Source of the DNA: Galdieria partita
Taxonomy: Eukaryota > Rhodophyta > Bangiophyceae > Galdieriales > Galdieriaceae
Direction: 5' to 3'
NCBI GenBank assembly: GCA_025991245.1
Contig: BQMJ01000046.1
Location: 124,001 to 188,000 of the forward strand
Length of the DNA stretch: 64,000 nucleotides
In this document: one piece after another, positions 1 to 10,800 of the stretch
Position numbering within the stretch: the stretch's first letter is position 1
Layout: the number at the start of each line of letters is the position of its first letter
Program-made: the position numbers and the translations under genes
Notes under the pieces: model-generated
What the model saw: the letters and a program-made list of their open reading frames with translations, nothing else
The model's database searches: none
Told to the model about the DNA's origin: nothing

Positions 1-1
1 C

Positions 2-343
2 CCTGGAAGATTGGAATACAAACAAAGGTTAGATTGGCCAACTAGCCACCAACGGTATCGATACTTTTGCCTATTTTTCAAGCATGTGAAGAATGTGGGG
101 ATCATTGTGGATGAAGAATTGGAACAAGATGCTTTTATGTATTGCATTATTCAAAGTACGCATAGGTGGAGTCTTGCTGACTTGTCCATGTTATTTCGTT
201 CCGTGTTGATGTGTTGTTTGAGAGAAGATACAAATCACTTGAAACGGAGACATTTCGAAACAATGTTGATTCAGAAAAAAGAAACTTCCAACTGGTCGTT
301 ATCCGCCGATCATTCCGAGAGTCGAAGCCGTTCGAATGGTTGA
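2..343 (+). CDS. AAA+ ATPase, C-terminal end only (cut by window edge)
   Basis: Only the last ~114 residues are present; the gene begins upstream of the window. The frame opens with PGRLEY, which matches the 'RPGR' arginine-finger segment at the end of the AAA second region of homology. It then runs through an all-helical lid in which SLADLSMLFRSVLMCCLRED corresponds to the usual 'ADL..L...A...A.RE' sensor-2/lid helix, followed by RRHFETML, the typical closing helix of AAA lids. The tail is short and basic (SRSRSNG) before TGA at 341-343. The small residue that normally precedes ADL is a leucine here. The fold assignment is based on these motifs. Which AAA subfamily it belongs to (Pex1/6, NVL, spastin/katanin or other) cannot be decided from this fragment. 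Confidence 0.7.
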   Translation, partial: PGRLEYKQRLDWPTSHQRYRYFCLFFKHVKNVGIIVDEELEQDAFMYCIIQSTHRWSLADLSMLFRSVLMCCLREDTNHLKRRHFETMLIQKKETSNWSLSADHSESRSRSNG

Positions 344-583
344 AAGTTAGGAACCTCAAATGAATTGCAGCGAATGGCTTCCAGATTGAGTACGAAAGAC
401 ACGAGCACGGGATCCTTCGCATTGCTATTGAGAAATTTTCAACCAGAATATTCCATGTGGAATGTTGATATAGGTCAATGCACCACCAAGTATCATTCAA
501 AAATGATATACGTTTGAATAGCCAAACCCTTTATCCTTCGATTCACGTCTCCTCTTGAAAACATGGATTACCACCAAATAATG

Positions 584-1570
584 CTATAATAATGGAGGAA
601 CTTGATATACTGCCATGCCTCCTACTGTATTGGGTAGTGCTTCCATACTAACGTGTCGTAATAACTGATCAACGCTGTTCTTCGGAATCCATTCCAACTT
701 GGAACGCGTATTCCTAAAAAAACTTGACAAAAATTATCTCAACATTGAACGTACAACTTACTCATCAATGAATGGTGAAACTATTTTGTAAACACCATAT
801 AAGGTTGAAGGATAGTTGACAAGAAATATTTTGGATAACCGCTCAGGATAAAAGTCCTTTTCAAGGATATTTCGTAGGAAGCAACTTGTTTCAAGAAAGA
901 CGTACCTGCATCACTCTTAACATGTCTCGGGCACAACCGAAATGAACGTTGCGAACAGGAGAAAAATCCTACATACGATCAACCACAATTAACTTTCATA
1001 AAAAAACCATTAACGCACAGTAAAGTCGAAAATGATGACAAACATCGCGCTAGGTTCAAAAGTCTCTCCGAGATATTCCAAAAACGAGATAAAGCTCCGA
1101 TGAAAAACAGAAGGAATAATCTTATATCGATCCATAGCACTTGCTCTTCCATAAAGCAGTGGTTCACCACCAAAAGTGTAAAAACCTTCAAGAAACTAAG
1201 TAGCAAGGCAAAAGACCATAAAAGCAATCATACCAGTAGTAGTGAATGGAAATGTTGCAAGAGGATTTTTAAACTCGTCGAGACCAACATCGTTGACATT
1301 TTCTGTCTCGCGAAACTTCAAACAAGAAAGAAAACTGTCAAAGGCAGCATCTACGTTGAATCTATCAAAGTTTTAGAGGACAAAACCAATGCGTCACACA
1401 AAACAAGACGACCTTCTAGCCCTCAAAAATCTACTAAGAATAATTTTTTCAGTTTCAGAAGAACTCTTGATTCTTTTGACCAATTTATCTGAACTAAAGG
1501 TCGTGTACAAACCCTCGGCTTTAACTCTCTTACCAAGGCTATCGAGATTATAAGATTCCGAATCGGTCAT
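584..1570 (-). CDS. CRAL-TRIO (Sec14-like) lipid-transfer protein
   Basis: Six exons on the minus strand (1570-1413, 1361-1234, 1185-1019, 968-906, 856-762, 713-584) with five GT-AG introns of about 48-51 nt. They join in frame to 246 residues with no internal stop. The N-terminal CRAL-TRIO-N helices include IILSRFLRARRFNVDAAFD. The lipid-binding domain follows with PLLYGRASAMDRY, MFVIIFDFT (the buried 'vvDl' strand), DFYPERLSKIFLVNYP (the highly conserved YPErl segment) and YKIVSPFIDENTRSKL. It ends in LPNTVGG, equivalent to the 'LPkeyGG' motif. Such proteins move phosphoinositides or other lipids between membranes, usually from the cytosol. There is no GOLD domain or membrane anchor. The exact ligand cannot be inferred. 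No single exon is long enough to stand out as an ORF, so the gene is easily missed. Confidence 0.88.
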
Positions 1571-1889
1571 CGTCTATCCGTCACGAAGCAACCAAGAAAA
1601 AGTTAATGGTTGGGTTTTTAAAATTAATTTTGCAAGAAAGAACAAAATGTGGCGAAATTAAAAATTAGAGACTCTTGATATAAAAATAACATGATTTCCG
1701 AGTTAGATCAACTAAAAATCAAGATTCCAATTAAACTTTTAATTTAAATTTGGCTTTAAAGAAGATTAATTAGAAAGAGATAATACTATAATTTTAACCT
1801 TGTGCCAAATTATTTACATAGAAACTTGAAATAACAAGGGTCATTTAGAAGAATTCCCTCGTGAAATTTTTCCGCTCTTTAAGTGCTTT
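1571..1889. other. AT-rich divergent intergenic region
   Basis: A 319-nt gap separates the start codons of the CRAL-TRIO gene (minus) and thiamine pyrophosphokinase (plus). It is strongly A/T-rich from about 1610 to 1850, with several T/A runs, and has no convincing reading frame. It presumably carries both promoters. I see no TATA box placed well enough to call. Confidence 0.5.
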
Positions 1890-2716
1890 ATGAACCAATC
1901 TCTTTTTTGCATTGTAAGAATGGTCAACAGCTTCATCTGTATTATTTACATTTCTCTTTAGTCCAAGTTATTGGAGGGTTTACCAAAGTCGCTTTCTTTG
2001 TTATTTTTGAATGGAGAGAACTTTTCTGCCTCACTGGTCTCAAGGCTTTGGCAGTCCACAGCCTTTAGTGTTTGTGCAGACGGGGGAAGCAATAGACTGT
2101 ACGACTGCCTAGGAAATGATCGAGACCGTTTTATTCCTAATGTTATAAAGGCTAGTTTAGCTTTTTAATTTCTTTGGAATGTTCAATTATATTTTTGGAT
2201 CCTTAGGGTGACTTGGACTCCATACGTCCAGAGGTGATGAAATACTATGCTTCCAAAAAAGTTGACATTATTCAGAACTCTGATCAGCTTTTCAATGATT
2301 TTGAAAAGTGCTTAGGTTCTATTGGATCTAGTCTTGAAGATTTACCTACCGTCGTACTTGGTGGTATAGGAGGCCGCATGGATCAGCAACTTGCGAATAT
2401 TCATGTTCTTTATAAATTTTTACCAAGAAAAGTCTACTTGTTATCTTTGCATCAGGTCATATGGTTGATTCCTAGAGGGAAACATCACATAATATGTTCA
2501 AAAGATACGGAAGGACCCTTGTGTGGTTTAATACCGATCGGCTCTATCTGCCGTGAAGCGACCAGTACTGGCCTCCGTTGGAATCTAGATCATCAACCAT
2601 TGTCATTTGGTACCTTTATTAGTAGTTCCAACGAGATAGTAGATAGTTTTGTTGAAATTGAGACAAGTGATCCACTATTATGGTGGTCTGAACTGAAACT
2701 AGGGAATATGTTGTAG
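1890..2716 (+). CDS. TPK1: Thiamine pyrophosphokinase
   Basis: Transfers pyrophosphate from ATP to thiamine to make the cofactor thiamine diphosphate. Three exons: 1890-1913, 1962-2150 and 2207-2716, giving 240 residues. The start is the ATG at 1890 (MNQSLFCI), spliced through a 48-nt GT-AG intron to SKLLEGLPK. Family signatures are FSVCADGGSNRLYD near residue 45, KGDLDSI at the second splice junction, and VLGGIGGRMDQQLANIHVL. The C-terminal beta domain carries PLCGLIPIGS and the thiamine-binding tail (TSTGLRWNLDHQ). The second intron (2151-2206) starts with GC (AAG/gctagt). The only nearby GT donor would delete VIK before the conserved GDLDS, so GC-AG is the better model. Its stop lies about 90 bp from the convergent UTP4 stop. 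Confidence 0.93.
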
Positions 2717-2807
2717 ACGACATTCAGAAAATTCATACACTACGAGATGTGAAGAATAGATATGTGTCAGTCAATATAGAAATATATATAAAAGAGGTAG
2801 GTCTTTG

Positions 2808-5224
2808 TTAGATTCCAAACTTCTTCTTCAATACTGCAGGTGGCATGTGGCTCAACATATCTTCCCATCGATGTTCCAAACACAAAATGGGTATCACGTT
2901 CTCTCCATGTTTGTCCTTTCGAGAATCACTCATGAAACAAGCATAGATAACATTTTCTAATGGATGCATCACTTTGAGTTTCTTCGTGGGTAGTTTTTGA
3001 ATCCTTTTGGAAATTGGGATGCGTCTTTCACTAAAGTCTTGGCCCGGTTTCCCCGTTTCAGAAAAATCCATGGAATCATCCATATGATCTGCGTTTCGAA
3101 TTACCTCTTCAAAGTCATCCCAGCGCAATAAGATGATATAGTGACGTCCAAATACTAGAAAGCATGAAGAATCGACGTCTACATCTACCCCATAGATAGG
3201 TAACAAGTCAAGCGACCCAATGAGTTGTTGTTTCAACCATTCCACACATTTCTGCGACCAAGATGGCACTCTGTCAATCTTCCATTTCCCAGAGTCTGCT
3301 TCGATCCTAAATAACTGCACTTGACCTAAATAACCACACACTATCAACACATTTTGTTTCAATCGAACAGACAGGACACCTTCCGAAAGACAACTAATCT
3401 GCAAATTGAGAAACAACAAAGATTAAAGAAACAACAACATTACCCTTGCAAACTTGCCACCGGACAGTCTAAATAACGTATGTCGAAAATGAACACATTA
3501 CCATAATTATCCCCCAGAGCAAATAACTGAGATATCTCACTTCCATGAGCAATCTCTTCAGCACGAGTCATACAAGTTATACAGCCGTTGTTTGTAGCGT
3601 TTTTGGGCAATGTCAGTGAGCCCCAATCAGACCAATGAATAGAACGAGTACTTTTCATCAACGGGGAATTTTTGCTGTTCACTACAATTGTATATAGAAA
3701 TATACAATCTGCTTCATTAGAGAGTGCCAATAAATACCTACAAGTATCGTTTTCATTTATCCAAAGCAATTGGCGAACATCATGTGAACGAATGACTTGA
3801 AATGGTTGCACTTCTATCGCAACATTATCATTGATTGCCCATAAGAGTTGATAAACTCGGATCACACTTTTTGTGGCCACCGCAAACCAATCAAAGTCTT
3901 CCGAGATTGCCGAAGCACAAATCTGACCATCTCTTCTTTGAGATTTGTATCTAAATAAAAGTTTATCCATCATCTTTGAAGAGTCTTTCCAAAAATCGAC
4001 ATGATAGTCATGTTCTGCAATCAGTATATCCTTTTTACGATAATAGGAAGCACATGAAGGCTTATGTGGTTGTCTCGAAGGATATAAACGAATACAACGA
4101 GCTTCCGAGAACAATTCATTCAAGTCCATTATAGAAATACGACCGTCAGCTCCACCAGAAACGATTCGATGGTTATCGATTGCTTTTATCGTTCGAACAT
4201 CACGTGCATGCAAACTTCGACCTCGAACGGGAATCCAGTGATATTCATTAGATAAACTCCATTGACCTCTTATGGCACCTATTCCTCCATCTATAGCACC
4301 AAACAGTATATCAACATCTGGTAAAGTCAATTGGGGGTCTCGACTATCATTATGAACCACACTCGTTAAACATGTAATATCTCCTTTACAGTTCTCCACA
4401 GTGAATTCGTTTATGACGGAACAGTTTGTTGCATCCCATATAGTTACGATGCCTCTTGAGTCTCCAGTAACATAATAATGATGGTTACTATTGATTTGTA
4501 GGGCAACTACAGACCAAATAACAACAGGAGAACCTCGATGGGTAATCTTCATCACTTGAGTACATCTTTGCATTTCTCTATTTAATTTACGTATATTGCC
4601 AGAGTCATCTGTAGCCAACAGGAATGGATGAGGTTCTAGAGACCAAGCGATAGCAAGCACTCTGGATTGCCCAGCCTCTAGTAACTCTACAGAGACAATA
4701 TCTTTGCTGTTCGTTGTGTCCATCCATTGACTAGTTTCTATATGAATCAGTCTCACTCGCCCATCCTCACAACCTATGGCAATTGTCTTTTTCTCTTTTT
4801 CTATTGTTGTTGGGTCTATTTCCATACACCATATTGCTCCTCCACCTGGACAAAGTTGATAAAGTTGAGTTCTTCTGGCCATATCCCATATAGTTAGGAA
4901 ACCATCTAGTGTGCTCGTCATAACTTTGTCAGGTGCAAGCTCCATTATACTGGTAATAAGTTTTCCTGATTGTATACTATTTGGAATGAAGTTTTGAACA
5001 GCCCAACCTGTAAAAGCAGTACGTGTTTCCAAGTCACCGTTTTCTCTAGCCACAATGAATCGGTTGCCACTATGGCAGTAATCGGGACAAATAGCAACAA
5101 CAGTACTTGTATCAAAGTTTACAAAACTACAACGATGGAGTGCAATTTGAAAGGCTTCTTCATTAGTAAAAGTTGGCAAGTTTTGATTGGAGTTTTCTTG
5201 GATAGCCCCGCGAGCAGAAGTCAT
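2808..5224 (-). CDS. UTP4: UTP4/Cirhin, WD40 subunit of the t-UTP (UtpA) complex
   Basis: A nucleolar WD40 protein of the UtpA subcomplex that loads onto nascent pre-18S rRNA. Two exons (5224-3444 and 3393-2808) joined by a 50-nt intron give 788 residues, close to yeast Utp4 (776). The N terminus HRCSFVNFDTSTVVAICPD followed by ARENGDLE matches the Utp4 opening 'HR.rFv.w.ps.i.al'. At least six WD-like blades follow (for example LDGFLTIWDMARR, CEDGRVRLIHIE, DSRGIVTIWDATN, GADGRISIMDLNE, DNYGNVFIFDIRY), with a second weaker propeller and a C-terminal extension. The acceptor inside ATTAG keeps frame (LQG/CLSEGV). It is transcribed in the same direction as CbbY, whose stop lies 134 bp upstream of this start. 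Confidence 0.87.
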
Positions 5225-5358
5225 CGCCCACTCTTAATGATTCTGTTTATGGCCATTGGGTCCATCCAACACTTTTAAAGAATCCATTTTGTGCTCGGTA
5301 GTAGAAACAAGTAGAAAGATTTATTCAACTCTTTTGATACCCATTCAACAAGATACTA

Positions 5359-6480
5359 TCAAGCAGACAAAAATAATTGTTCAAGTTGTATATCTTCTCC
5401 AAGTTGGGAATAAACAGCAACAGCATCTTGAAAATTTTGAGACTCTGTATATTTGGCTAAACCATTCATAAATAATCTCCACATAAGCATCCCTCTAAGG
5501 AATATTACTAATCGTAGTTACTTACTAGGAGTGATAATACATCGGAAACCAGCATCTTTGGCAGCTTTCAAACCTAATATATAAATATATCATAAATATA
5601 GGATGGATAGAGTCTTTATAATTGTCTACCAATCTGACTATCTTCAATAACAATACACGACTCCGTAGAGAGACCCAATTTCTCTTTTGCCAACAAATAT
5701 ATTTCTGGATCCGGCTTCTTTCGAGTAACTACATCACCTGCTAAAACCAAACAAAACTTTTTAGCCCGCTCTTTCAATACTCCTTCCATAACTAGATGGA
5801 CTGCACGTTGATTGGCAGCAGAACAAACACAAAGACGATATCCTCGAGAATATGCCTATGAAAAGAATGAAATTCACATCACTTTGATACAACAACTACC
5901 TCATCAATGATACGTCCTATTCCAGGCCTCAATTGGATTTTGCCTTTATGTAAAAGGTCCATATAATATTGAGTTTTATCCTATCCACTGTGTGTTCAAA
6001 AGTGCGACAAACAACAATATTCAATAGGGCAATCTCACCTGATGTATTTTGTTGACTACCAAACGCTTCTCTTCTTCTGTAGATATACCTCTAGGCCAAC
6101 CAAACTTTGTAAAGTACCAAGTTATCTTTTCTTTTCCACCACCCACACTATTTTGCAACATTTCATACAATTCTTCGTTCCAAACCACACCTATTCAAGT
6201 TTACTTTGGAATCATTTTCAAGTATTCTTTGACTACCCGTATGATGTAATTGAAAACTCTTGTTATAACATATTCTATGTAGTTCTTCAGAGTCTATCAA
6301 CACTCCATCACAATCAAATATGATTCCTCTATTTTCTTGCATGATCAAAGGATTCTTTCTGCATAATACTTTTGGAAATTTTGTCTTGGGAAGGAATGCA
6401 CTATTTTTGGTCTTGAACAACAACTCACGAGGAGACTGTCCATCATGATGCAGAATGAAGATAGGAGATAGAAACAGCAT
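5359..6480 (-). CDS. cbbY: CbbY-type HAD sugar-bisphosphate phosphatase, plastid-type
   Basis: Haloacid-dehalogenase-family phosphatase. Plant and red-algal CbbY dephosphorylate xylulose-1,5-bisphosphate, an inhibitory by-product of Rubisco. Several short exons join in frame. The first encodes a ~45-residue leader rich in Ser, Arg and Lys (a transit-peptide candidate) and the catalytic FDCDGVLIDSEELHR (HAD motif I DxD). The next encodes GGGKEKITWYFTKFGWP, diagnostic of CbbY. Then come LRPGIGRIIDE, VCSAANQRAVH (motif II), RKKPDPEIYLLA (motif III Lys) and VIEDSQIGLKAAKDAG (motif IV). The C terminus KYTESQNFQDAVAVYSQLGE corresponds to 'Yt..ENF..AdAV...LGd'. The last intron (about 71 nt) was chosen because only that acceptor keeps the motif. 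The start is 19 bp from the divergent CSP41 start. Confidence 0.88.
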
Positions 6481-6499
6481 AACAATTCAGTTTGTTTGG

Positions 6500-7829
6500 A
6501 TGGCTGGGATGAGTTCCATGTTGTTCATTGGCGACTCTAAACTCTTTGTGAAACAGCAAACTAAATATGTTGGAAATCAGTTGTTAAGAAAGAATACCCA
6601 TTCATTATGTACAAGGTGACTGTGATGAGACATTGCTATGATATTGACCAACTTTGAATCATAGAACCCATCGACGCCACTCTAGAATATATCTTGTAGC
6701 TTGTACTGGAAAGCCATGGAAAGTATTGTTACTAGGAGGTACACGTTTCAGTGGTCTATATCTTGCCAGAGAGTTGGCTCTATCTGGTCACCAAGTTGTG
6801 TTGTTCAATCGAGGTAACGTTCCTCTTGACCATATCAAGGTAAGATATCATATATATATATATATATTCCTCCTTTTTATCTTTTCAATAATAGATAAGA
6901 GGTGAAACTGAGAAAGAGTTCCAAACAAGGTTGTCCAATACTCGGTGGATAAAAGGGGATCGAACACAGTCTCATGATATTATGCACGTTATCAATAGTG
7001 AAAAGTGGGATGCTATCTTTGATAATAATGGAAGAGAATTATCAGATAGTAAGGTAGGCAAAGTAGAATGGAATTCACTATGCATATAATGAAAAGAGAG
7101 ATATAGCCGTGGATTGATGGATTGCGCCATTCAATTCAACATTATATTTATATGAGTAGTGCTGGTGTCTACAAGGAAAGTGGTTTACTTCCACATGGGG
7201 AACAAGATGAGATCGATCCCAACTCAAGACATAAAGGGAAATGGGAAACCGAAGAATATTTGAAACAATCTGAAATACCTTTTACTTGTATTCGTCCTAC
7301 TTATATTTATGGACCTCGTAATTATAATTCTGTAGAAGAGTGGTTCTTTAAGCGTATCGATCAGAATAGACCTATTCCAATACCTGGACATGGCCTACAT
7401 ATTACTGGTTTGGGACATGTAGAAGACTTGGCAAAGGCTATGGTTCTAGCTTTAGGCAATCAACAAGCAATGTCACAAACTTATAATATTCAAGGAAGAC
7501 ATTCGGTTACTTTTGATGGCTTTGCAAAACTGTGTGCTACTGCGATGGGTAAAGACCCTGATCAGCTGGAATTAGTACATTATGATCCCAAAAAGGCTCC
7601 AAAGGATAAGAAATTGTTTCCATTTCGACCACAACACTTTTTCTGTAGTTGTGCTAAAGCTGAAAGAGAATTGAATTATATGGAACACTGGGATTTGCTT
7701 TCGGGTTTAAGGGACTCTTATGAAAATGACTTTGTAGAAAAAAAGAAAAGGAATGCTATTTCTTTGGACTTTTCTCAAGATGACTTGATATTGCAGTCAC
7801 TTAAGGAAGCCAAAGGGATGTTGGTTTGA
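6500..7829 (+). CDS. CSP41B: CSP41-like chloroplast RNA-binding atypical SDR protein
   Basis: Plastid stem-loop RNA-binding protein/endoribonuclease family built on an atypical short-chain dehydrogenase fold; plant CSP41s stabilise plastid transcripts. Four exons (6500-6615, 6665-6839, 6895-7053, 7107-7829) give 390 residues. The first exon encodes a basic, Ser/Thr-rich leader beginning MAGMSSMLFIGDSK, a good plastid transit peptide. The body starts with the dinucleotide-fold motif VLLLGGTRFSGLYLAREL and continues with YIYMSSAGVYKESGLLPH, RHKGKWETEEYL, RPTYIYGPRNYNSVEEWFF, GHVEDLAKAM and FPFRPQHFF, all matching plant CSP41b closely. Plant CSP41b is 378 residues. Intron 2 contains a (TA)n tract. 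It starts 19 bp from the divergent CbbY gene, so the two plastid proteins may share a promoter. Confidence 0.92.
6850..6867. repeat. (TA)n microsatellite inside CSP41 intron 2
   Basis: An uninterrupted alternating A/T stretch of about 18 nt sits inside the second intron of the CSP41-like gene, just after the donor site. It probably varies in length between strains. No regulatory role is evident. Confidence 0.8.
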
Positions 7830-7895
7830 ATAAATAGTCAGATTGGGAAATATTTGTCGTCGGTGGTGAACATCGGCCATTGCTTTGCCACTCTT

Positions 7896-10800
7896 ATGGC
7901 ACTTGCTAAGCAACTAGAAAATATACAGACAACGGGTAATTACATTTATCAAAGACCAAAAGCACCTCCTTCCATATTGTTTGATAACAGTATATCAAGA
8001 AAGTTAGATACTGAACAAATACTGAACCTGGCAGTGGAAGGTTTGGAAACTCTTAGAAACTTGGACCAGAGATTTTGTCGTTTTGAACATAGTATATTTT
8101 CATTGTTACATCCTATTGATAGAAATTTGAAACAAGACGAAGAAAACAAGGGTATAGATAAAGAAATTCGAGAATTTTGTTTGCTGGCTTCTCCCTATTT
8201 CCTGCTGAGAGCAACTCACAAGTGTCTGGAGTGGCTTGTTCGAGGACTAGAAGCTGGAAAAAGAAACGTAGACGAACTGATTGCGTTGGCGCTACCTTTT
8301 CATGCTACACCTCCGTTCTTTCGAGTGTTGAGTGTTTGTGAACTAGATTCCACTCGTTGGGTATTCTTGAAACCCGTCTGTCAACATAAGGAGCCTTTAC
8401 AAAGAAGTACTTTAAGACAACACGCACCTTTATGGCTTTGGAGATTTGTTACACAAACTGCAAAAGATTGTGCCCAACGTTCCGTTAGAGCTTACCAACT
8501 CTATTCCTTTTGGGCAGTCTTTGTGAGGGAAAGATTGCAAACGAGTGGAGAAAGAGATAACTTGATCATGAAAGATATTCTTTTGGATACCCTTTTAGGT
8601 ATTCAAATGAGACAAGGTGACTGGGACTCTTTATTGGAATATCGCAAAGCATGTTTAGTTGTATTGTGTACCTTTTTCGAAAGATTCAGGCTTCATCCTG
8701 ATATCCTATCGGTTTGTTTGGAAGCTTTGTGTTGTAGTTTTGACTCTGTTTGTTCTTTGCAAAACATGACACGAGCAGTTTATCCATTGGAAGAAGAAAA
8801 TATGTTTTATCCATTGTTGAAGTCTTTGGTGAAGTGTTTGATGCTATTGTTCTATTATCATGGCGACAACAGGAAAAAGGAAGACGACAAGTATCTCATT
8901 CTATCTTCCGAAAGTATTTCTCAGTTGTGTAAGAATGAAAGTACTCTTGGAAGAATACTTGAGGAATTGGTGAGAGAGTTGGATACTGAATATACTAAGC
9001 CATTCATAACAGTTGTTTGTCTGTCCATGATTGAGCAACTGCCCACCAATATTGACTATTTAGAAGCTGTATTTCTAGTTTTTGCTTTAATGCCTGAGCA
9101 AGAATCATTGCGTTACTTGATAAGGAAACTGTTGGAGTGTTTTGAAAGGCAATTGGAAATGATCTCTTCGAAGCAAGGAGATACAAGTGATACGCCCTTA
9201 TCCAGTACAGACTCCCAATCCATTATTTTACAACGTTTACAAAAGGTCATGAGGCGATTGAATAATATGGGAAATACTCAAGAGTTGGATTGGGGTATTC
9301 GAGAATATTTACGACAATCCAAGAATGAAAGCGTTCGGAAGCAACTAGTAGGAGTTCTTGTTGGTGTATTGAGTGGTTCAATGTTATTACCTGTTACTAT
9401 TCACCGAGAAGAAATGAGTTTGGGTGTTTCTGATCAACTCAGTGAGACTATTACAGAAACCTTGTTGGGTGCTTTGGAACATCCAGAAGCGACTATACGT
9501 GAAGAGGCGTTGAATATGTTGAAACAATACTTGTTAGAGTCGAATAGGGAAGAAGAAGACCATCACACAACAAAAGAAGAAATACGTAATATATCAGAAA
9601 CTTTGATTCGTCGTATAGATATGGAAGATTGTTCATCAGTTGTCCAATCTGTTTTAGATTTATTTGTAGAGTATGTGGAATTGCAGAATTCAGTGGGTCC
9701 CTTGCTTTTGTGGTCTATTGAGCGGCGGTTGGAAAGGATGTTTAAACAAATTGACGATATGGACAAGCAAATAACTTTAGAATTGTTACAGAAGCTACCA
9801 CTGCTTCAAATGAATGAAGCAACAGCATGTATAACGCCATCTCTTATAGGAAATGTATTATCTTTTGTATTACATCCAGAAATAGATTGGAATTGGAAAC
9901 AGACTGCATTGAATGTTTGGATGACTTTGTGGTGCAAAGTAATGGGTAAAAGTATTGACAAGAGAATAAGTTGTGAGGTGGAGAGTCCTGTTTCTCTCAT
10001 TATTGAAGTATTGATATATATGCTGACGAATGATAGTTTGAAAAGCAATGATTGGATGTATATTGTATCGATTGTCGAAAAGTTAATGAAGGATTGTTTG
10101 GATATTATGTCTCATGGCAAGGGACATTCTTGGCAAAGGCAAATGATGTTTCATCAGATTATATTTATTTCAGTTATTTTACATATCTTTTTACGTACCC
10201 ATTGTGACGATGAAAGAATTGGCAACATAGGAAAAGAGAAGTTATATTCTCTTATAACGTGTGTGATAGAATCCATTGCAGTGTGGATACTTTCAGATGT
10301 TAGACATGGCAAGAACAAACCTCTGGACTCTGTATTGATAAATGCCTGGACAGAGCATGCAAACTGGATGGATCCTTCATTTCTTCAAAAACTATTTTCA
10401 GAGATAAATGCTTCTATCCCGTTTTTTGTGGGTATGAGTTTGCTGAAACAATTCTATCAAACAGTGGATGACGAGAGTGGGACTATGATGAAGAAGAGAA
10501 CGCATTTACTTGCTACTATTTTATTTCCATTAGAAAACTGCAAATGGAATGTGAATGTCTTTGATCAAAATATGATATGTGACTGTATTTGTCATATATC
10601 GAAAGGTGGTATGGAAGAAAACATTGTGCATTTGTTATGGGATAACGAGTTTCATTTTCGACCATTTTGGATAGCTTCGTTCTTCCTCATCAACGAATCA
10701 ATGAAGACAGATTATCTTGGAATGGCTATCTCTTTTATGTTGTATCAACAATTTCCACTGGCACGATCAGCTATTGAGAACGCTTGGAAATATACAGGTC

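Noticed and set aside
147-500. 117-codon minus-strand frame at the window start
   Set aside because: Antisense to the AAA+ tail and its 3' region; no family resemblance and no supporting start context.
1100-1492. 130-codon plus-strand frame
   Set aside because: Lies opposite exons 1-3 of the CRAL-TRIO gene, which splice to a recognisable domain. The plus frame is a Lys/Ser-rich shadow.
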